Under the pieces are notes generated by a model. It had not been told where the DNA came from, made no database searches, and saw nothing but the letters and a program-made list of their open reading frames with translations. The position numbers and the translations under genes are program-made. From Ruminococcaceae bacterium UBA3751 (GTDB lineage: Bacteria > Bacillota > Clostridia > Oscillospirales > Acutalibacteraceae), in the NCBI GenBank assembly GCA_002371215.1, contig DFGL01000010.1, forward strand, positions 1 through 25,840: a stretch of 25,840 nucleotides of DNA, in the 5' to 3' direction. Below, one piece after another: positions 1 through 7,097 of the stretch; position 1 is the stretch's first letter; every line of letters begins with the position of its first letter.

Positions 1-1022
1 CCGTGAGGCTCTCTTTCCTTCCAGATTTCGTATTCCTTTTCGCCTGCGATATAAATTCTGTCCTCACCGGGAGCTTTTCTTGAAGCGCGGATTTTACGGA
101 TGATATCGCCCGTCTTCTTGCGGCAGATTTCTTCGCCGAGGAAGTGGTTAGTATCAATAGCAATGAAGAAGTGACCGAGGTGGTAAGGTCTGATATTGCC
201 TTCCTCGTCCTTACCGTCAAGAGCTTTACCGTATTCACCGTCCTGAAGAACTGATGAAAGGAATTCAACGAACATAGCAAAGCCGTAGCCCTTGTATCCG
301 CCGAGAGCCTCGCCGATACCGCCGAGGGTTGTAAGAGCAGCCGTGCCGCCGCGGATTTTCTTAAGAGCTTCGCCTGCGTCGCCTTCAACGGGAGTACCGT
401 CAATATTGATGATAGTACCCGGGTGAACGGGCTCGTTAATTCTTGCATAGTATTCAATCTTACCGTTCTGGGTGATTGAGGTAGCGCAGTCAAAGTTAAA
501 GTCAAACGCCTCATCAGAAGGAACGCCGAGAGTGAACGGGTTAGTACCGAACATACCCTCAGTACCTAAGGTAGGTGCAACTGAAGGACGTGCGTTTGTA
601 CCGGTCATACCGATGCAGCCCTGCTCTGTTGCCATTGATGTATAGTAACCTGCAATACCGTAGTGGCAGGAGTTACGTACAACAACCATACCCATACCGT
701 ACTTCTTAGCTTTGTCAATAGCCATCTGCATAGCCTTTGTTCCGATAACCTGGCCCATACCGTTGTGGCCGTCAACTACAGCTGTAGTTTCAGTTTCTTT
801 GAGAATTTCAAAGTTAGTTGTGGGCGACTGGATTCCTGCCTTAATTCTGTCAAGATAGATAGGCTTAAAGCGGTTGCAGCCGTGGCTTTCAATACCTCTC
901 TTGTCGGACTCGAGAAGTACGTCAGTACACATTTCTGCTTCGTCGCGCGGGATACCGTAGCCGACAAATGCGTCGGTTACAAAATCAGTGATTAAGTTCC
1001 AAGGACATACTACTTTTGGCAT
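1..1022 (-). CDS. Ldh2-family malate/L-lactate-type dehydrogenase (partial, C-terminus off window)
   Basis: This is an NAD(P)-dependent 2-hydroxyacid oxidoreductase of the Ldh2 superfamily (malate/L-lactate/ureidoglycolate/diketogulonate dehydrogenases), a cytosolic family unrelated to Rossmann LDHs. Translating the complement from the ATG at 1022 gives about 340 residues that stay open to the left edge. Family landmarks are visible: an N-terminal R-G-I-E-S-H-G segment with the expected catalytic His at residue 47, then HYGIAGYYTSMA, an LGT..MFGTNP region, and a late GGYKGYGFAMFVEFLSS segment. A strong AAGGAG site lies about 8-10 bases upstream. The usual family length is 330-360, so only the last residues should be missing. 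The substrate cannot be decided from sequence. It is divergent from the gene at 1210 and has its own promoter. Confidence 0.9.
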   Translation of the reverse strand, partial: MPKVVCPWNLITDFVTDAFVGYGIPRDEAEMCTDVLLESDKRGIESHGCNRFKPIYLDRIKAGIQSPTTNFEILKETETTAVVDGHNGMGQVIGTKAMQMAIDKAKKYGMGMVVVRNSCHYGIAGYYTSMATEQGCIGMTGTNARPSVAPTLGTEGMFGTNPFTLGVPSDEAFDFNFDCATSITQNGKIEYYARINEPVHPGTIINIDGTPVEGDAGEALKKIRGGTAALTTLGGIGEALGGYKGYGFAMFVEFLSSVLQDGEYGKALDGKDEEGNIRPYHLGHFFIAIDTNHFLGEEICRKKTGDIIRKIRASRKAPGEDRIYIAGEKEYEIWKEREPH

Positions 1023-1066
1023 AACTTAAATCTCCTTTTTTTAATAAATAATTTTTTAGCAATCAT

Positions 1067-1094
1067 ATTATAGCATATAAAATAAATATATCAA
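1067..1094 (-). promoter_or_regulatory. Sigma-A-type promoter for the Ldh2 gene
   Basis: Reading the minus strand, TTGATA (1094-1089) is followed by a 16-base spacer and a perfect TATAAT (1072-1067). The TGC just before it makes an extended -10. It sits about 45 bases upstream of the Ldh2 start in an AT-rich divergent gap. Confidence 0.7.
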
Positions 1095-1149
1095 GTTAAA
1101 AATGAGTTACGAAAATAAAAATATAAATGGTCTATTATTTTAAAAACTG

Positions 1150-1178
1150 TTGATTAAGTAAGAATGATGTGCTAAAAT
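1150..1178 (+). promoter_or_regulatory. Sigma-A-type promoter for the permuted papain-like gene
   Basis: TTGATT (1150-1155), a 17-base spacer and TAAAAT (1173-1178) precede the ATG at 1210. A GAGGA ribosome site lies at 1199-1203. Confidence 0.6.
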
Positions 1179-1209
1179 GTTTTTAAAGGATAGGATATGA
1201 GGAATTACT

Positions 1210-1710
1210 ATGATTTTGGAAAGGCTTTTAGCCCCTTCTGACAGCGAAAAAAAGCATAAAATTACAATACTCTTAACTCAGTACGGAGACCCGTTCAGCA
1301 AATTCATTAAGCTTATGAGCCGCTGCGAATATACTCACGCCTCAATCTGCGTTGATGAGGATGAGGAAACGTTTTACAGCTTTAACCTCAAGGGCTTTGT
1401 TGAGGAGCATTGGAAAACGAGAAAGTCAAAACACCTTCTCCCCAAACGGCTTTACATACGCTTTTATGTAAGCGATGAGGTACACGAAAGGCTCAGAGCG
1501 GATATTGAACGGTTTAAGGCGAAGAAGGAAGAGCTTTCCTATTCCGCTTTTTCAACGGTACTGTGTCTTTTCCGCATACCTACTTATTTTAAGAAAAGAT
1601 ATTTCTGCTCGCGCTTTATAGCTGAAATTCTCAATTCAAGCGGAGCGTATAAGTTAAAGCGCAAGGCTTCGCTATATCTTCCTATCCACTTTATGAAGGA
1701 ATTCAAATAA
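1210..1710 (+). CDS. Permuted papain-like (NlpC/P60-type, YiiX/DUF830-like) cysteine hydrolase candidate
   Basis: This 166-residue cytosolic protein has no signal peptide or membrane segment. It resembles circularly permuted NlpC/P60 (papain-like) hydrolases. An early YTHASICV segment puts a candidate catalytic His at residue 43, followed by a F-Y-S-F-N strand, and a late YFCSRFIAEIL helix puts the candidate nucleophile Cys at residue 133. His-before-Cys order is the hallmark of the permuted families, which act on amide or thioester bonds of lipids, peptides or peptidoglycan. The substrate is unknown. The gene is monocistronic, with its own promoter and a shared bidirectional terminator. The family call rests on motif recall, not a search. 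Confidence 0.6.
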   Translation: MILERLLAPSDSEKKHKITILLTQYGDPFSKFIKLMSRCEYTHASICVDEDEETFYSFNLKGFVEEHWKTRKSKHLLPKRLYIRFYVSDEVHERLRADIERFKAKKEELSYSAFSTVLCLFRIPTYFKKRYFCSRFIAEILNSSGAYKLKRKASLYLPIHFMKEFK

Positions 1711-1711
1711 T

Positions 1712-1738
1712 AAAAGGCTGTCAGCGACAGCCTTTTTT
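1712..1738. terminator. Bidirectional intrinsic terminator
   Basis: The stem GGCTGTC (1716-1722), loop AGC and GACAGCC (1726-1732) is extended by AAAA/TTTT pairs and flanked by T-runs on both strands. It separates the convergent genes ending at 1710 and 1740. Confidence 0.85.
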
Positions 1739-1739
1739 A

Positions 1740-3536
1740 TTATTTTTTAACGGTTACCTTTATTTTGCTGTAAGCTCCGTTTTGGGCGTATGCATAAACG
1801 TAGCAGGTGCCTTTTTTCTTTGCCTTGATTTTACCCTTTGAATCAACCGTAGCAATCTTTTTGTCGGAGCTTTCGTATCTCACTTTTCTATGAACGTTTG
1901 CCTTTAGCTTTTTGCTCTCCTTAACAGCCTTTGCCTTAAGCTTGAAGCTCTTTCCCTTTTTAGCAAGGGTTACCTTGTTCTTCTTTGCTTTAGTCGTTAC
2001 CTTTTTAAAGTTGCAGAACTTACCGCCCTTTGTTGCAATATGAACGGTGCAGGAGGTTGCAATATGCTTTCCGCTTGCGTCAAAGGCGGAAACAAGATAT
2101 TTGTAGTAAGTGCCTTTTTTCAGCTTCTTCTGAGTAAAGCTGTTTGATCTTACCGTTGATATTTTTTCGTATCTGTTGGCATTTCCGCATTTATTGCCGT
2201 AAACAACGTAGGTCTTTGCGCCGCTTACCTTGTTCCAGGTGAGCGTTACTGAGTTTTTGGATACTTTTTTCTGTCTTGCAAGGAATTTTGAGAACGCAGC
2301 GCCCTTGGGGTCGTTATCGTTTTTAAGAGAGGTAACGAACTTTGTAACCTGGCTTTCGCTTGCGGCGGGAGTCAGCGATGAAATAGCGGGCTCGGGCTTT
2401 ACGGCGGGAGCGGGCGATGGCGTCGGCTTCGGAGCAGGCGACGGAGTCGGAGTTGGTGAAGACTCTTTGTAGTTATAGTCTGTAACAGGTGCAGTAAATT
2501 CCTGAACGTTTGACCAAGCGCTTACGATTTCTTTGTTCGGACCCGCCTTAACGCGCACACGGATTTCAACCTTGTCGCCCTCTTTAAGCAGTGTGGGGAG
2601 TTGTCCCTGATCTCTTGTACTCAAGTCAATGGAAGTGCCGTGTAAAAAAGGATATTCCGTCCATGTGCCGCTGTTAACTCTGTACTGCGCCTGATACACA
2701 ACAAGGTCTGACCTGTTTTCAGGGTTTTCATAGATATTGAAATATCTTACCGCGTCAAATATGCTCTGCGGAATCTCGTAAATATCTATGTAAAAATGGT
2801 TTTCGGGTTCCTGCGCGGTGCCCTCTGCAAGACAGCTTCCACCGATAGTAATTGCATCAAGCGAGGTCGGTCTTGTCAAATCGGTCTGCGTTGCATTTTT
2901 ACCGATTGAAACAACGTCAGACCACGGAGACCTATAGGATAAAGGATTGGAATCGTTGTCCCAGATATTGTAAATATATCTGTAACGGAAGGCGTAGGTA
3001 TGGTTAGCCATATCAAGATTATAGCCATCCTCGCTTGTTTTGAAAATCTTTCCCTTGAAAACGCTTGAATTGCCCGGCTCGAAGGAATACATGATAGTCT
3101 GCGATATGGTACTTTTGTCAATATCGTAAAGCTCGTAGTTACCGCCGTATTCGGGTTCAAACGGGGAGAAACTGTCTAAATCGTAGTTGAGGTCTTCCCA
3201 ATCGCTGTTCGCCTGCCAGCCCGTATTGTCTACGTTACAGTCAAACTGAAAATGAACCTCGCAGTTCTGAATATTGTATTTTTCGTAGAACGCCGTGCTG
3301 TCCTTACGCGCATCGCTTACGAGGTACTGTAAATCGTCGTCAACGTCAAACCACGCGGTTAAGGTATCCCAGTGAACAGGGTCGTTTTCATATTGAATAT
3401 AGGGCTTTTGGGGCTTTTGAAAGCCCATAGGAAAATAGGCGCTTATCATATCTGACGGCGTATCTGCGCTTGCCGTAAAGGGAAGCATTGTAAACGCCAT
3501 AATAAGTGCGAATAATCCTGCAAAAATCTTTTTCAT
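1740..3536 (-). CDS. Secreted surface protein with Fn3-like and C-terminal Big2 domains
   Basis: This 598-residue exported protein has a clear Sec signal peptide: Lys-Lys, a hydrophobic core, then T-A-S-A with cleavage near residue 24. The N-terminal ~340 residues form two or three beta-rich modules I do not recognise; phrases such as 'R-Y-R-Y-I-Y-N' and 'Q-Y-R-V-N-S-G-T-W' suggest Ig/Fn3 folds. A Pro-rich spacer (P-T-P-S-P-A-P type) follows near residues 360-385. Next come an Fn3-like domain (about 430-500, V-T-L-T-W-N-K-V-S-G-A) and a Big2 domain (about 515-598, Y-E-S-S-D-K-K-I-A-T-V-D). No LPxTG or S-layer anchor is seen; the strongly basic C-terminal third may hold the protein at the wall. 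An AAGGAGG site supports the start. Likely role: adhesion or extracellular scaffold. Confidence 0.8.
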   Translation of the reverse strand: MKKIFAGLFALIMAFTMLPFTASADTPSDMISAYFPMGFQKPQKPYIQYENDPVHWDTLTAWFDVDDDLQYLVSDARKDSTAFYEKYNIQNCEVHFQFDCNVDNTGWQANSDWEDLNYDLDSFSPFEPEYGGNYELYDIDKSTISQTIMYSFEPGNSSVFKGKIFKTSEDGYNLDMANHTYAFRYRYIYNIWDNDSNPLSYRSPWSDVVSIGKNATQTDLTRPTSLDAITIGGSCLAEGTAQEPENHFYIDIYEIPQSIFDAVRYFNIYENPENRSDLVVYQAQYRVNSGTWTEYPFLHGTSIDLSTRDQGQLPTLLKEGDKVEIRVRVKAGPNKEIVSAWSNVQEFTAPVTDYNYKESSPTPTPSPAPKPTPSPAPAVKPEPAISSLTPAASESQVTKFVTSLKNDNDPKGAAFSKFLARQKKVSKNSVTLTWNKVSGAKTYVVYGNKCGNANRYEKISTVRSNSFTQKKLKKGTYYKYLVSAFDASGKHIATSCTVHIATKGGKFCNFKKVTTKAKKNKVTLAKKGKSFKLKAKAVKESKKLKANVHRKVRYESSDKKIATVDSKGKIKAKKKGTCYVYAYAQNGAYSKIKVTVKK

Positions 3537-3563
3537 AAATATTCCTCCTTGTATTTAATACAC

Positions 3564-3588
3564 AAAAAGCTCCGCAAAGGTGCGGAGC
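3564..3588 (-). terminator. Intrinsic terminator after glpK
   Basis: On the minus strand an 8-bp GC-rich stem (GCTCCGCA 3569-3576 pairing TGCGGAGC 3581-3588, 4-base loop) is followed by TTTTT (3568-3564). It lies only about 15 bases upstream of the ribosome site of the next gene (start 3536). Confidence 0.8.
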
Positions 3589-3603
3589 CATATTTTTTTT
3601 ATC

Positions 3604-5118
3604 TTATCTTTCCCAGTTGCGTGAGCGTTCTACTGCGCGCTTCCAGTCTGCATATTTCTTATTTCTGACGTCGGACGGCATTGAAGGAACGAAAATCTTA
3701 TCAACCTTTCTGTTCTCCTCAATCTCTGCGCAATCCTTCCAAACGCCCGTTGCAAGGCCTGCAAGGTAAGCAGCGCCGAGAGCGGTAGCCTCTCTGTTAA
3801 CGGGGCGGTTAACGTTGCAGCCCGTCATATCAGCCTGCATCTGCATCATAATATTCGATACAGACGCGCCGCCGTCAACGCGGAGGTCCTTAAGTACGAT
3901 GTCGCTGTCGCTCATCATTGCTTCAAGAAGGTCTGTCATCTGGTAAGTAATGCTCTCAAGAACAGCGCGGCAAACGTGGCGCTTGTTGATTGAGCGGGTA
4001 ATACCAACCATAATTCCTCTTGCATACATATCCCAGTACGGAGCGCCGAGGCCCGTAAATGCGGGAACGAGGTAAAGTCCGTTTGTATCGGGAACCTCCT
4101 CTGCAAGAATATCGCATTCTCTTGCGTCTGTGATAAGCTCAAGCTCATCACGGAGCCACTTGATAACCGAGCCAGCGTTGAACGCCGAGCCCTCAAGGTC
4201 ATAGATAACCTTGCCGTCAAGTCCCCATGCAATACCTGTAAGAAGATTTGATTTGCTTTCAATTCTTTCCTCGCCCGTGTTCATGAGAAGGAAACAGCCC
4301 GTACCGTATGTATTTTTAGCCTGTCCCGCTTCAAAGCAGCCCTGACCGAAGAGAGCGCCGGGCTGGTCGCCGATAGCGCCTGCGATAGGAATTCCGGTAA
4401 GTTCTTCAATTCCTGTAATGCGGTCTACGTAACCGTAAATGCAGCTTGAGGGTTTAACCTCGGGGAGCATTGACATAGGAATTCCGAGCTTTTCACAGAG
4501 GGTTTCATCCCAGCAGAGCTTTTCAATATCAAAAAGCATTGTACGGCAAGCGTTTGAATAGTCCGTAACATGAGCCTTGCCGCCCGTTAAGTTCCATATA
4601 ATCCACGTATCAATAGTACCGAAAAGGAGTTCACCCTTTTCCGCTCTTTCTCTTACGCCGTCAACGTTATCAAGTATCCACTTGATTTTTGTTGCGCTGA
4701 AATATGCGTCAATAAGAAGTCCCGTTTTCTGCTTGATATAATCGCTGAGTCCTTCTTTTTTGAGCTCCTCGCAGTATTCGGCAGTTCTTCTGCACTGCCA
4801 AACGATAGCGTTGTATACGGGCTTACCCGTTTCTTTATCCCAGATAATCGTTGTTTCACGCTGGTTTGTGATGCCTATTCCCTTAATATCTCTCGGGTTA
4901 ACGGAATCCTCTGTTCCTGCGGGGCGGAGAGCGCCTATCATAGCCTGAATTACCGAAAAGAGAATTTCGTTCGGGTCGTGCTCAACCCATCCGTTTTGCG
5001 GATAGTACTGTGTGAACTCATTCTGGCTTTTTGCAATACATTCTCCCTTTTTATTAAAGATGATTGCGCGTGAACTGGTTGTACCCTGGTCAAGCGCCAT
5101 AACATAACTTTCTGACAT
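3604..5118 (-). CDS. glpK: Glycerol kinase
   Basis: Glycerol kinase phosphorylates glycerol with ATP to sn-glycerol 3-phosphate for glycolysis or phospholipid synthesis. The 504-residue protein is full length for the FGGY family. The N-terminal domain opens with the phosphate loop ALDQGTTSSRA and contains GITNQRET, NAIVWQCRRT and the DAYFSATKIKW segment. The C-terminal domain has IAGAIGDQPGALFGQ, KNTYGTGCF, FTGLGAPYWDMYARG and the adenosine-binding VDGGAS. The region where many Firmicute glycerol kinases carry the HPr-phosphorylated His (a DYHF-type stretch before IAG.AGDQ) has no His here. I infer that PTS control by phosphorylation is absent. No glpF or glpD is adjacent. Its own promoter overlaps an upstream terminator. 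Confidence 0.97.
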   Translation of the reverse strand: MSESYVMALDQGTTSSRAIIFNKKGECIAKSQNEFTQYYPQNGWVEHDPNEILFSVIQAMIGALRPAGTEDSVNPRDIKGIGITNQRETTIIWDKETGKPVYNAIVWQCRRTAEYCEELKKEGLSDYIKQKTGLLIDAYFSATKIKWILDNVDGVRERAEKGELLFGTIDTWIIWNLTGGKAHVTDYSNACRTMLFDIEKLCWDETLCEKLGIPMSMLPEVKPSSCIYGYVDRITGIEELTGIPIAGAIGDQPGALFGQGCFEAGQAKNTYGTGCFLLMNTGEERIESKSNLLTGIAWGLDGKVIYDLEGSAFNAGSVIKWLRDELELITDARECDILAEEVPDTNGLYLVPAFTGLGAPYWDMYARGIMVGITRSINKRHVCRAVLESITYQMTDLLEAMMSDSDIVLKDLRVDGGASVSNIMMQMQADMTGCNVNRPVNREATALGAAYLAGLATGVWKDCAEIEENRKVDKIFVPSMPSDVRNKKYADWKRAVERSRNWER

Positions 5119-5144
5119 TGTTTTTATTCCTTTCTGATATAAAA

Positions 5145-5172
5145 AATAAAGGTTAGTCTCCTAACCTTTATT
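5145..5172 (-). terminator. 12-bp terminator hairpin between acpP and glpK
   Basis: AATAAAGGTTAG (5145-5156) and CTAACCTTTATT (5161-5172) form a perfect 12-bp stem. On the minus strand the loop is GAGA and a U-rich tract follows (TTTATTTTTTATAT). It should stop transcripts coming from acpP. Confidence 0.75.
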
Positions 5173-5198
5173 GTACTATTAATACGGTTATAATTCAA
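5170..5198 (-). promoter_or_regulatory. Promoter for glpK overlapping the terminator hairpin
   Basis: On the minus strand TTGAAT (5198-5193), a 17-base spacer and TACAAT (5175-5170) are found. The -10 element overlaps the first bases of the hairpin, so the expected start near 5163 lies inside its 5' arm. Confidence 0.5.
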
Positions 5199-5220
5199 TT
5201 AATCAAAATTAACGAAATTT

Positions 5221-5258
5221 AAGCCGATATTTTGGGCATTTTGACCTAAATATGGCTT
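5221..5258 (-). other. Imperfect hairpin downstream of acpP
   Basis: AAGCC-g-ATATTT (5221-5232) can pair with AAATATGGCTT (5248-5258) with one bulged base. The minus-strand U-tract after it is poor, so it may be a weak terminator or a 3'-end stabilising structure for acpP mRNA. Confidence 0.4.
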
Positions 5259-5288
5259 TTATTTATGTTAGAATTGACCAAAAACGCC

Positions 5289-5519
5289 TTAGTCAATGTT
5301 TGCGTCAATATATGAAACAACGTCGTCAACAGTTTTGAAGTTCTTTATCACCTCGTCGGGAACCTCAATTGAATACTGGTCCTCAATAGTCATTGCAAGG
5401 TCGATAGCGTCAAGCGAATCCATATCCAAATCGTCAAACAACGATGATTCTGCCTCAACCTTATCTTCGTTAATATCAAGCTGTGCAATTAATATCTCTT
5501 TTACTTCATCAAACAGCAT
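5289..5519 (-). CDS. acpP: Acyl carrier protein
   Basis: This small acidic carrier of fatty-acyl intermediates holds the acyl chain on a phosphopantetheine arm. The 76-residue product has the attachment motif D-M-D-S-L-D with the modified Ser at residue 35, and the helix III/IV signature I-E-D-Q-Y-S-I-E-V-P-D. I place the start at ATG 5519 because AAGGAG lies 8 bases upstream. An in-frame GTG at 5528 would overlap that site and is less likely. The gene stands alone rather than beside fab genes, divergent from aroE, with a TTGACA-containing promoter. It could serve general fatty-acid synthesis or be a second, specialised ACP. Confidence 0.92.
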   Translation of the reverse strand: MLFDEVKEILIAQLDINEDKVEAESSLFDDLDMDSLDAIDLAMTIEDQYSIEVPDEVIKNFKTVDDVVSYIDANID

Positions 5520-5547
5520 TGTAATCACTCCTTAAAAAAATAAAATG

Positions 5548-5606
5548 TTGTTAACTTCATATTAATATGTTATTATCATATTATAGATTTTTACTCATTT
5601 TGTCAA
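5548..5606. promoter_or_regulatory. Divergent promoters for acpP (-) and aroE (+)
   Basis: For acpP, a perfect TTGACA (minus strand, 5606-5601) is followed by TAATAT at 17 bases (5583-5578), with TATAAT at 15 bases (5585-5580) as an alternative. For aroE, TTGTTA (5548-5553), a 17-base spacer and TATTAT (5571-5576) are on the plus strand. The two promoters interleave, so the genes may compete for polymerase. Confidence 0.5.
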
Positions 5607-5631
5607 TACATTTATGAGGTGGAATAAAAAT

Positions 5632-6468
5632 ATGAACGGTAAACGCTTCGGTCTGCTCGGTTATCCTCTCGGTCATTCGCTGAGTCCGCTAATCCATAAA
5701 GAGGTTATGGCGCTTTGCGGCGTAGAAGGGGATTACAGCCTTTATGAGACACCGCGCGAAAGCTTTGAAAACGGTATTGAAGGCGTGATGAAGAACTTAA
5801 ACGGCTTCAATGTAACCATACCGTATAAAACGGATATACTTCCTTTTATTGATAAGCTCTGCGGCGAAGCGGCGCTTATGGAAACGGTCAATACCGTAAA
5901 AAATGAAAAGGATAAGCTTTTCGGGTATAATACAGATTGTATCGGCTTTCTCCGTTCGCTTGAGGGCGCAGGAATGGAAATAGGAAAAAGCGTTCTGATT
6001 TGCGGCAGCGGCGGCGTTTCAAGAATGTTTGCTTTCGTCTGCGCAAAAAAGGGCGCCGAGGTTACTCTCGCCGTCAGACCGTCAGGGCTTGAAAAAGCCG
6101 AAAAGCTTAAGGCGGAAATTGAAAACAAGCTTGGCGCCTCTGTTTTGGTAACAACGCTTGACGGGGTTAATAAGGGCTACAGCCTTATTGTTAACGGAAC
6201 GCCCGCGGGTATGTATCCCGATACTGATTCATCTCCTCTGAAAAAGGAAGCCGTTCTGCTTTCCGAGGCAGTTTTTGACGCCGTGTATAATCCTGCCGAA
6301 ACAAAGCTCCTTTCTTACGCAAAGGAAGGCGGGCTGAAATACGTTAACGGGCTTCCTATGCTCGTATGGCAGGCAGCGGTGGCACAGGAGATATGGAACG
6401 GCGTTGAAGTAAGTCAGAAGAATATTCAAAGAATTACGGAACTTTGCGAAAAGGAGCTTAAAGGGTGA
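5632..6468 (+). CDS. aroE: Shikimate dehydrogenase
   Basis: This enzyme reduces 3-dehydroshikimate to shikimate with NADPH in the chorismate pathway. The 278-residue protein has the substrate loop G-Y-P-L-G-H-S-L-S-P (residues 10-19), catalytic Lys66 in GFNVTIPYK and Asp102 in GYNTD. The nucleotide-binding glycine loop is G-S-G-G-V-S-R (125-131), and the C-terminal N-G-L-P-M-L-V-W-Q-A helix is present. The start is set at ATG 5632 because GAGGTGG (5617-5622) lies about 9 bases upstream; the ATG at 5614 overlaps that site. The stop overlaps the aroK start by 4 bases, so the two are translationally coupled. Confidence 0.95.
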   Translation: MNGKRFGLLGYPLGHSLSPLIHKEVMALCGVEGDYSLYETPRESFENGIEGVMKNLNGFNVTIPYKTDILPFIDKLCGEAALMETVNTVKNEKDKLFGYNTDCIGFLRSLEGAGMEIGKSVLICGSGGVSRMFAFVCAKKGAEVTLAVRPSGLEKAEKLKAEIENKLGASVLVTTLDGVNKGYSLIVNGTPAGMYPDTDSSPLKKEAVLLSEAVFDAVYNPAETKLLSYAKEGGLKYVNGLPMLVWQAAVAQEIWNGVEVSQKNIQRITELCEKELKG

Positions 6469-6956
6469 AAAATATAATTCTCTGCGGATTTATGGGCGCG
6501 GGAAAAACTGTAGTCGGCAAAGAGCTTTCAAAGATAATGGGCTTTAAGTTTGTTGATACGGACGATTTGATTGAAAAGGAGCAGGGCATTGCCATTAAGG
6601 CAATATTTGCCGCAAGGGGAGAGGAGTATTTCCGCTCGCTTGAAAAGGAGCTGTGCAAAAAGCTTGCGCTTACAAGCAACAGCGTTATCTCAACCGGCGG
6701 CGGAATGCTTGTTAATTCGGAAAATGCCGATGAACTCCGAAAAAGCGGAAAAATAGTTTTTCTTGACGCTTCTTTTGATACAATTCGTGAAAGAATAGGC
6801 AGTAATACAAACCGTCCGCTCTTTCAGGATATTGAAAAGGCGAGAGCGCTTTATGATGAACGTAAGGCTAAATATAACGCCGCTGCGGACTATGTCGTAA
6901 GCGGCGATATGAGCGCAAGGAAAACCGCTCTGACTATAGCGGAAATTTTTAAATAA
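6465..6956 (+). CDS. aroK: Shikimate kinase
   Basis: Shikimate kinase makes shikimate 3-phosphate from shikimate and ATP, the step after AroE. The 163 residues match the family's usual size. Walker A is G-F-M-G-A-G-K-T (8-15), the substrate-binding D-T-D-D follows at 31-34, Arg57 lies in F-R-S-L-E, the S-T-G-G-G loop is at 76-80, and the lid carries N-R-P-L-F. Translation starts at GTG 6465, overlapping the aroE TGA, so the pair forms a two-gene operon. No clear hairpin follows the stop. Confidence 0.95.
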   Translation: MKNIILCGFMGAGKTVVGKELSKIMGFKFVDTDDLIEKEQGIAIKAIFAARGEEYFRSLEKELCKKLALTSNSVISTGGGMLVNSENADELRKSGKIVFLDASFDTIRERIGSNTNRPLFQDIEKARALYDERKAKYNAAADYVVSGDMSARKTALTIAEIFK

Positions 6957-6988
6957 ACAGGCGTTAATAGGTAATTCAAAAGAAAAAG

Positions 6989-7017
6989 TTGAAAAATAAA
7001 AACTTATGTGGTATAAT
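6989..7017 (+). promoter_or_regulatory. Promoter for the ABC-2 permease gene
   Basis: TTGAAA (6989-6994), a 17-base spacer and perfect TATAAT (7012-7017) with a TGG extension just before it. This leaves a leader of about 70 bases before the start codon, in which I see no convincing structure. Confidence 0.7.
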
Positions 7018-7097
7018 GTCAAAAGTTTAATACATCTTTTTAAATATTGCGCTGCTAAAACGCGGCATATTACACTGTAAACGAGGTGTTAAAACAG

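Noticed and set aside
5221..5258. Strong terminator after acpP
   Set aside because: The stem has a bulge and mismatch and the minus-strand U-tract is poor; the hairpin at 5145-5172 is the better terminator.
5296..5535. 79-codon frame antisense to acpP
   Set aside because: Ser/Ile-rich mirror of the acidic ACP; the ACP frame has the DSL motif and ribosome site.
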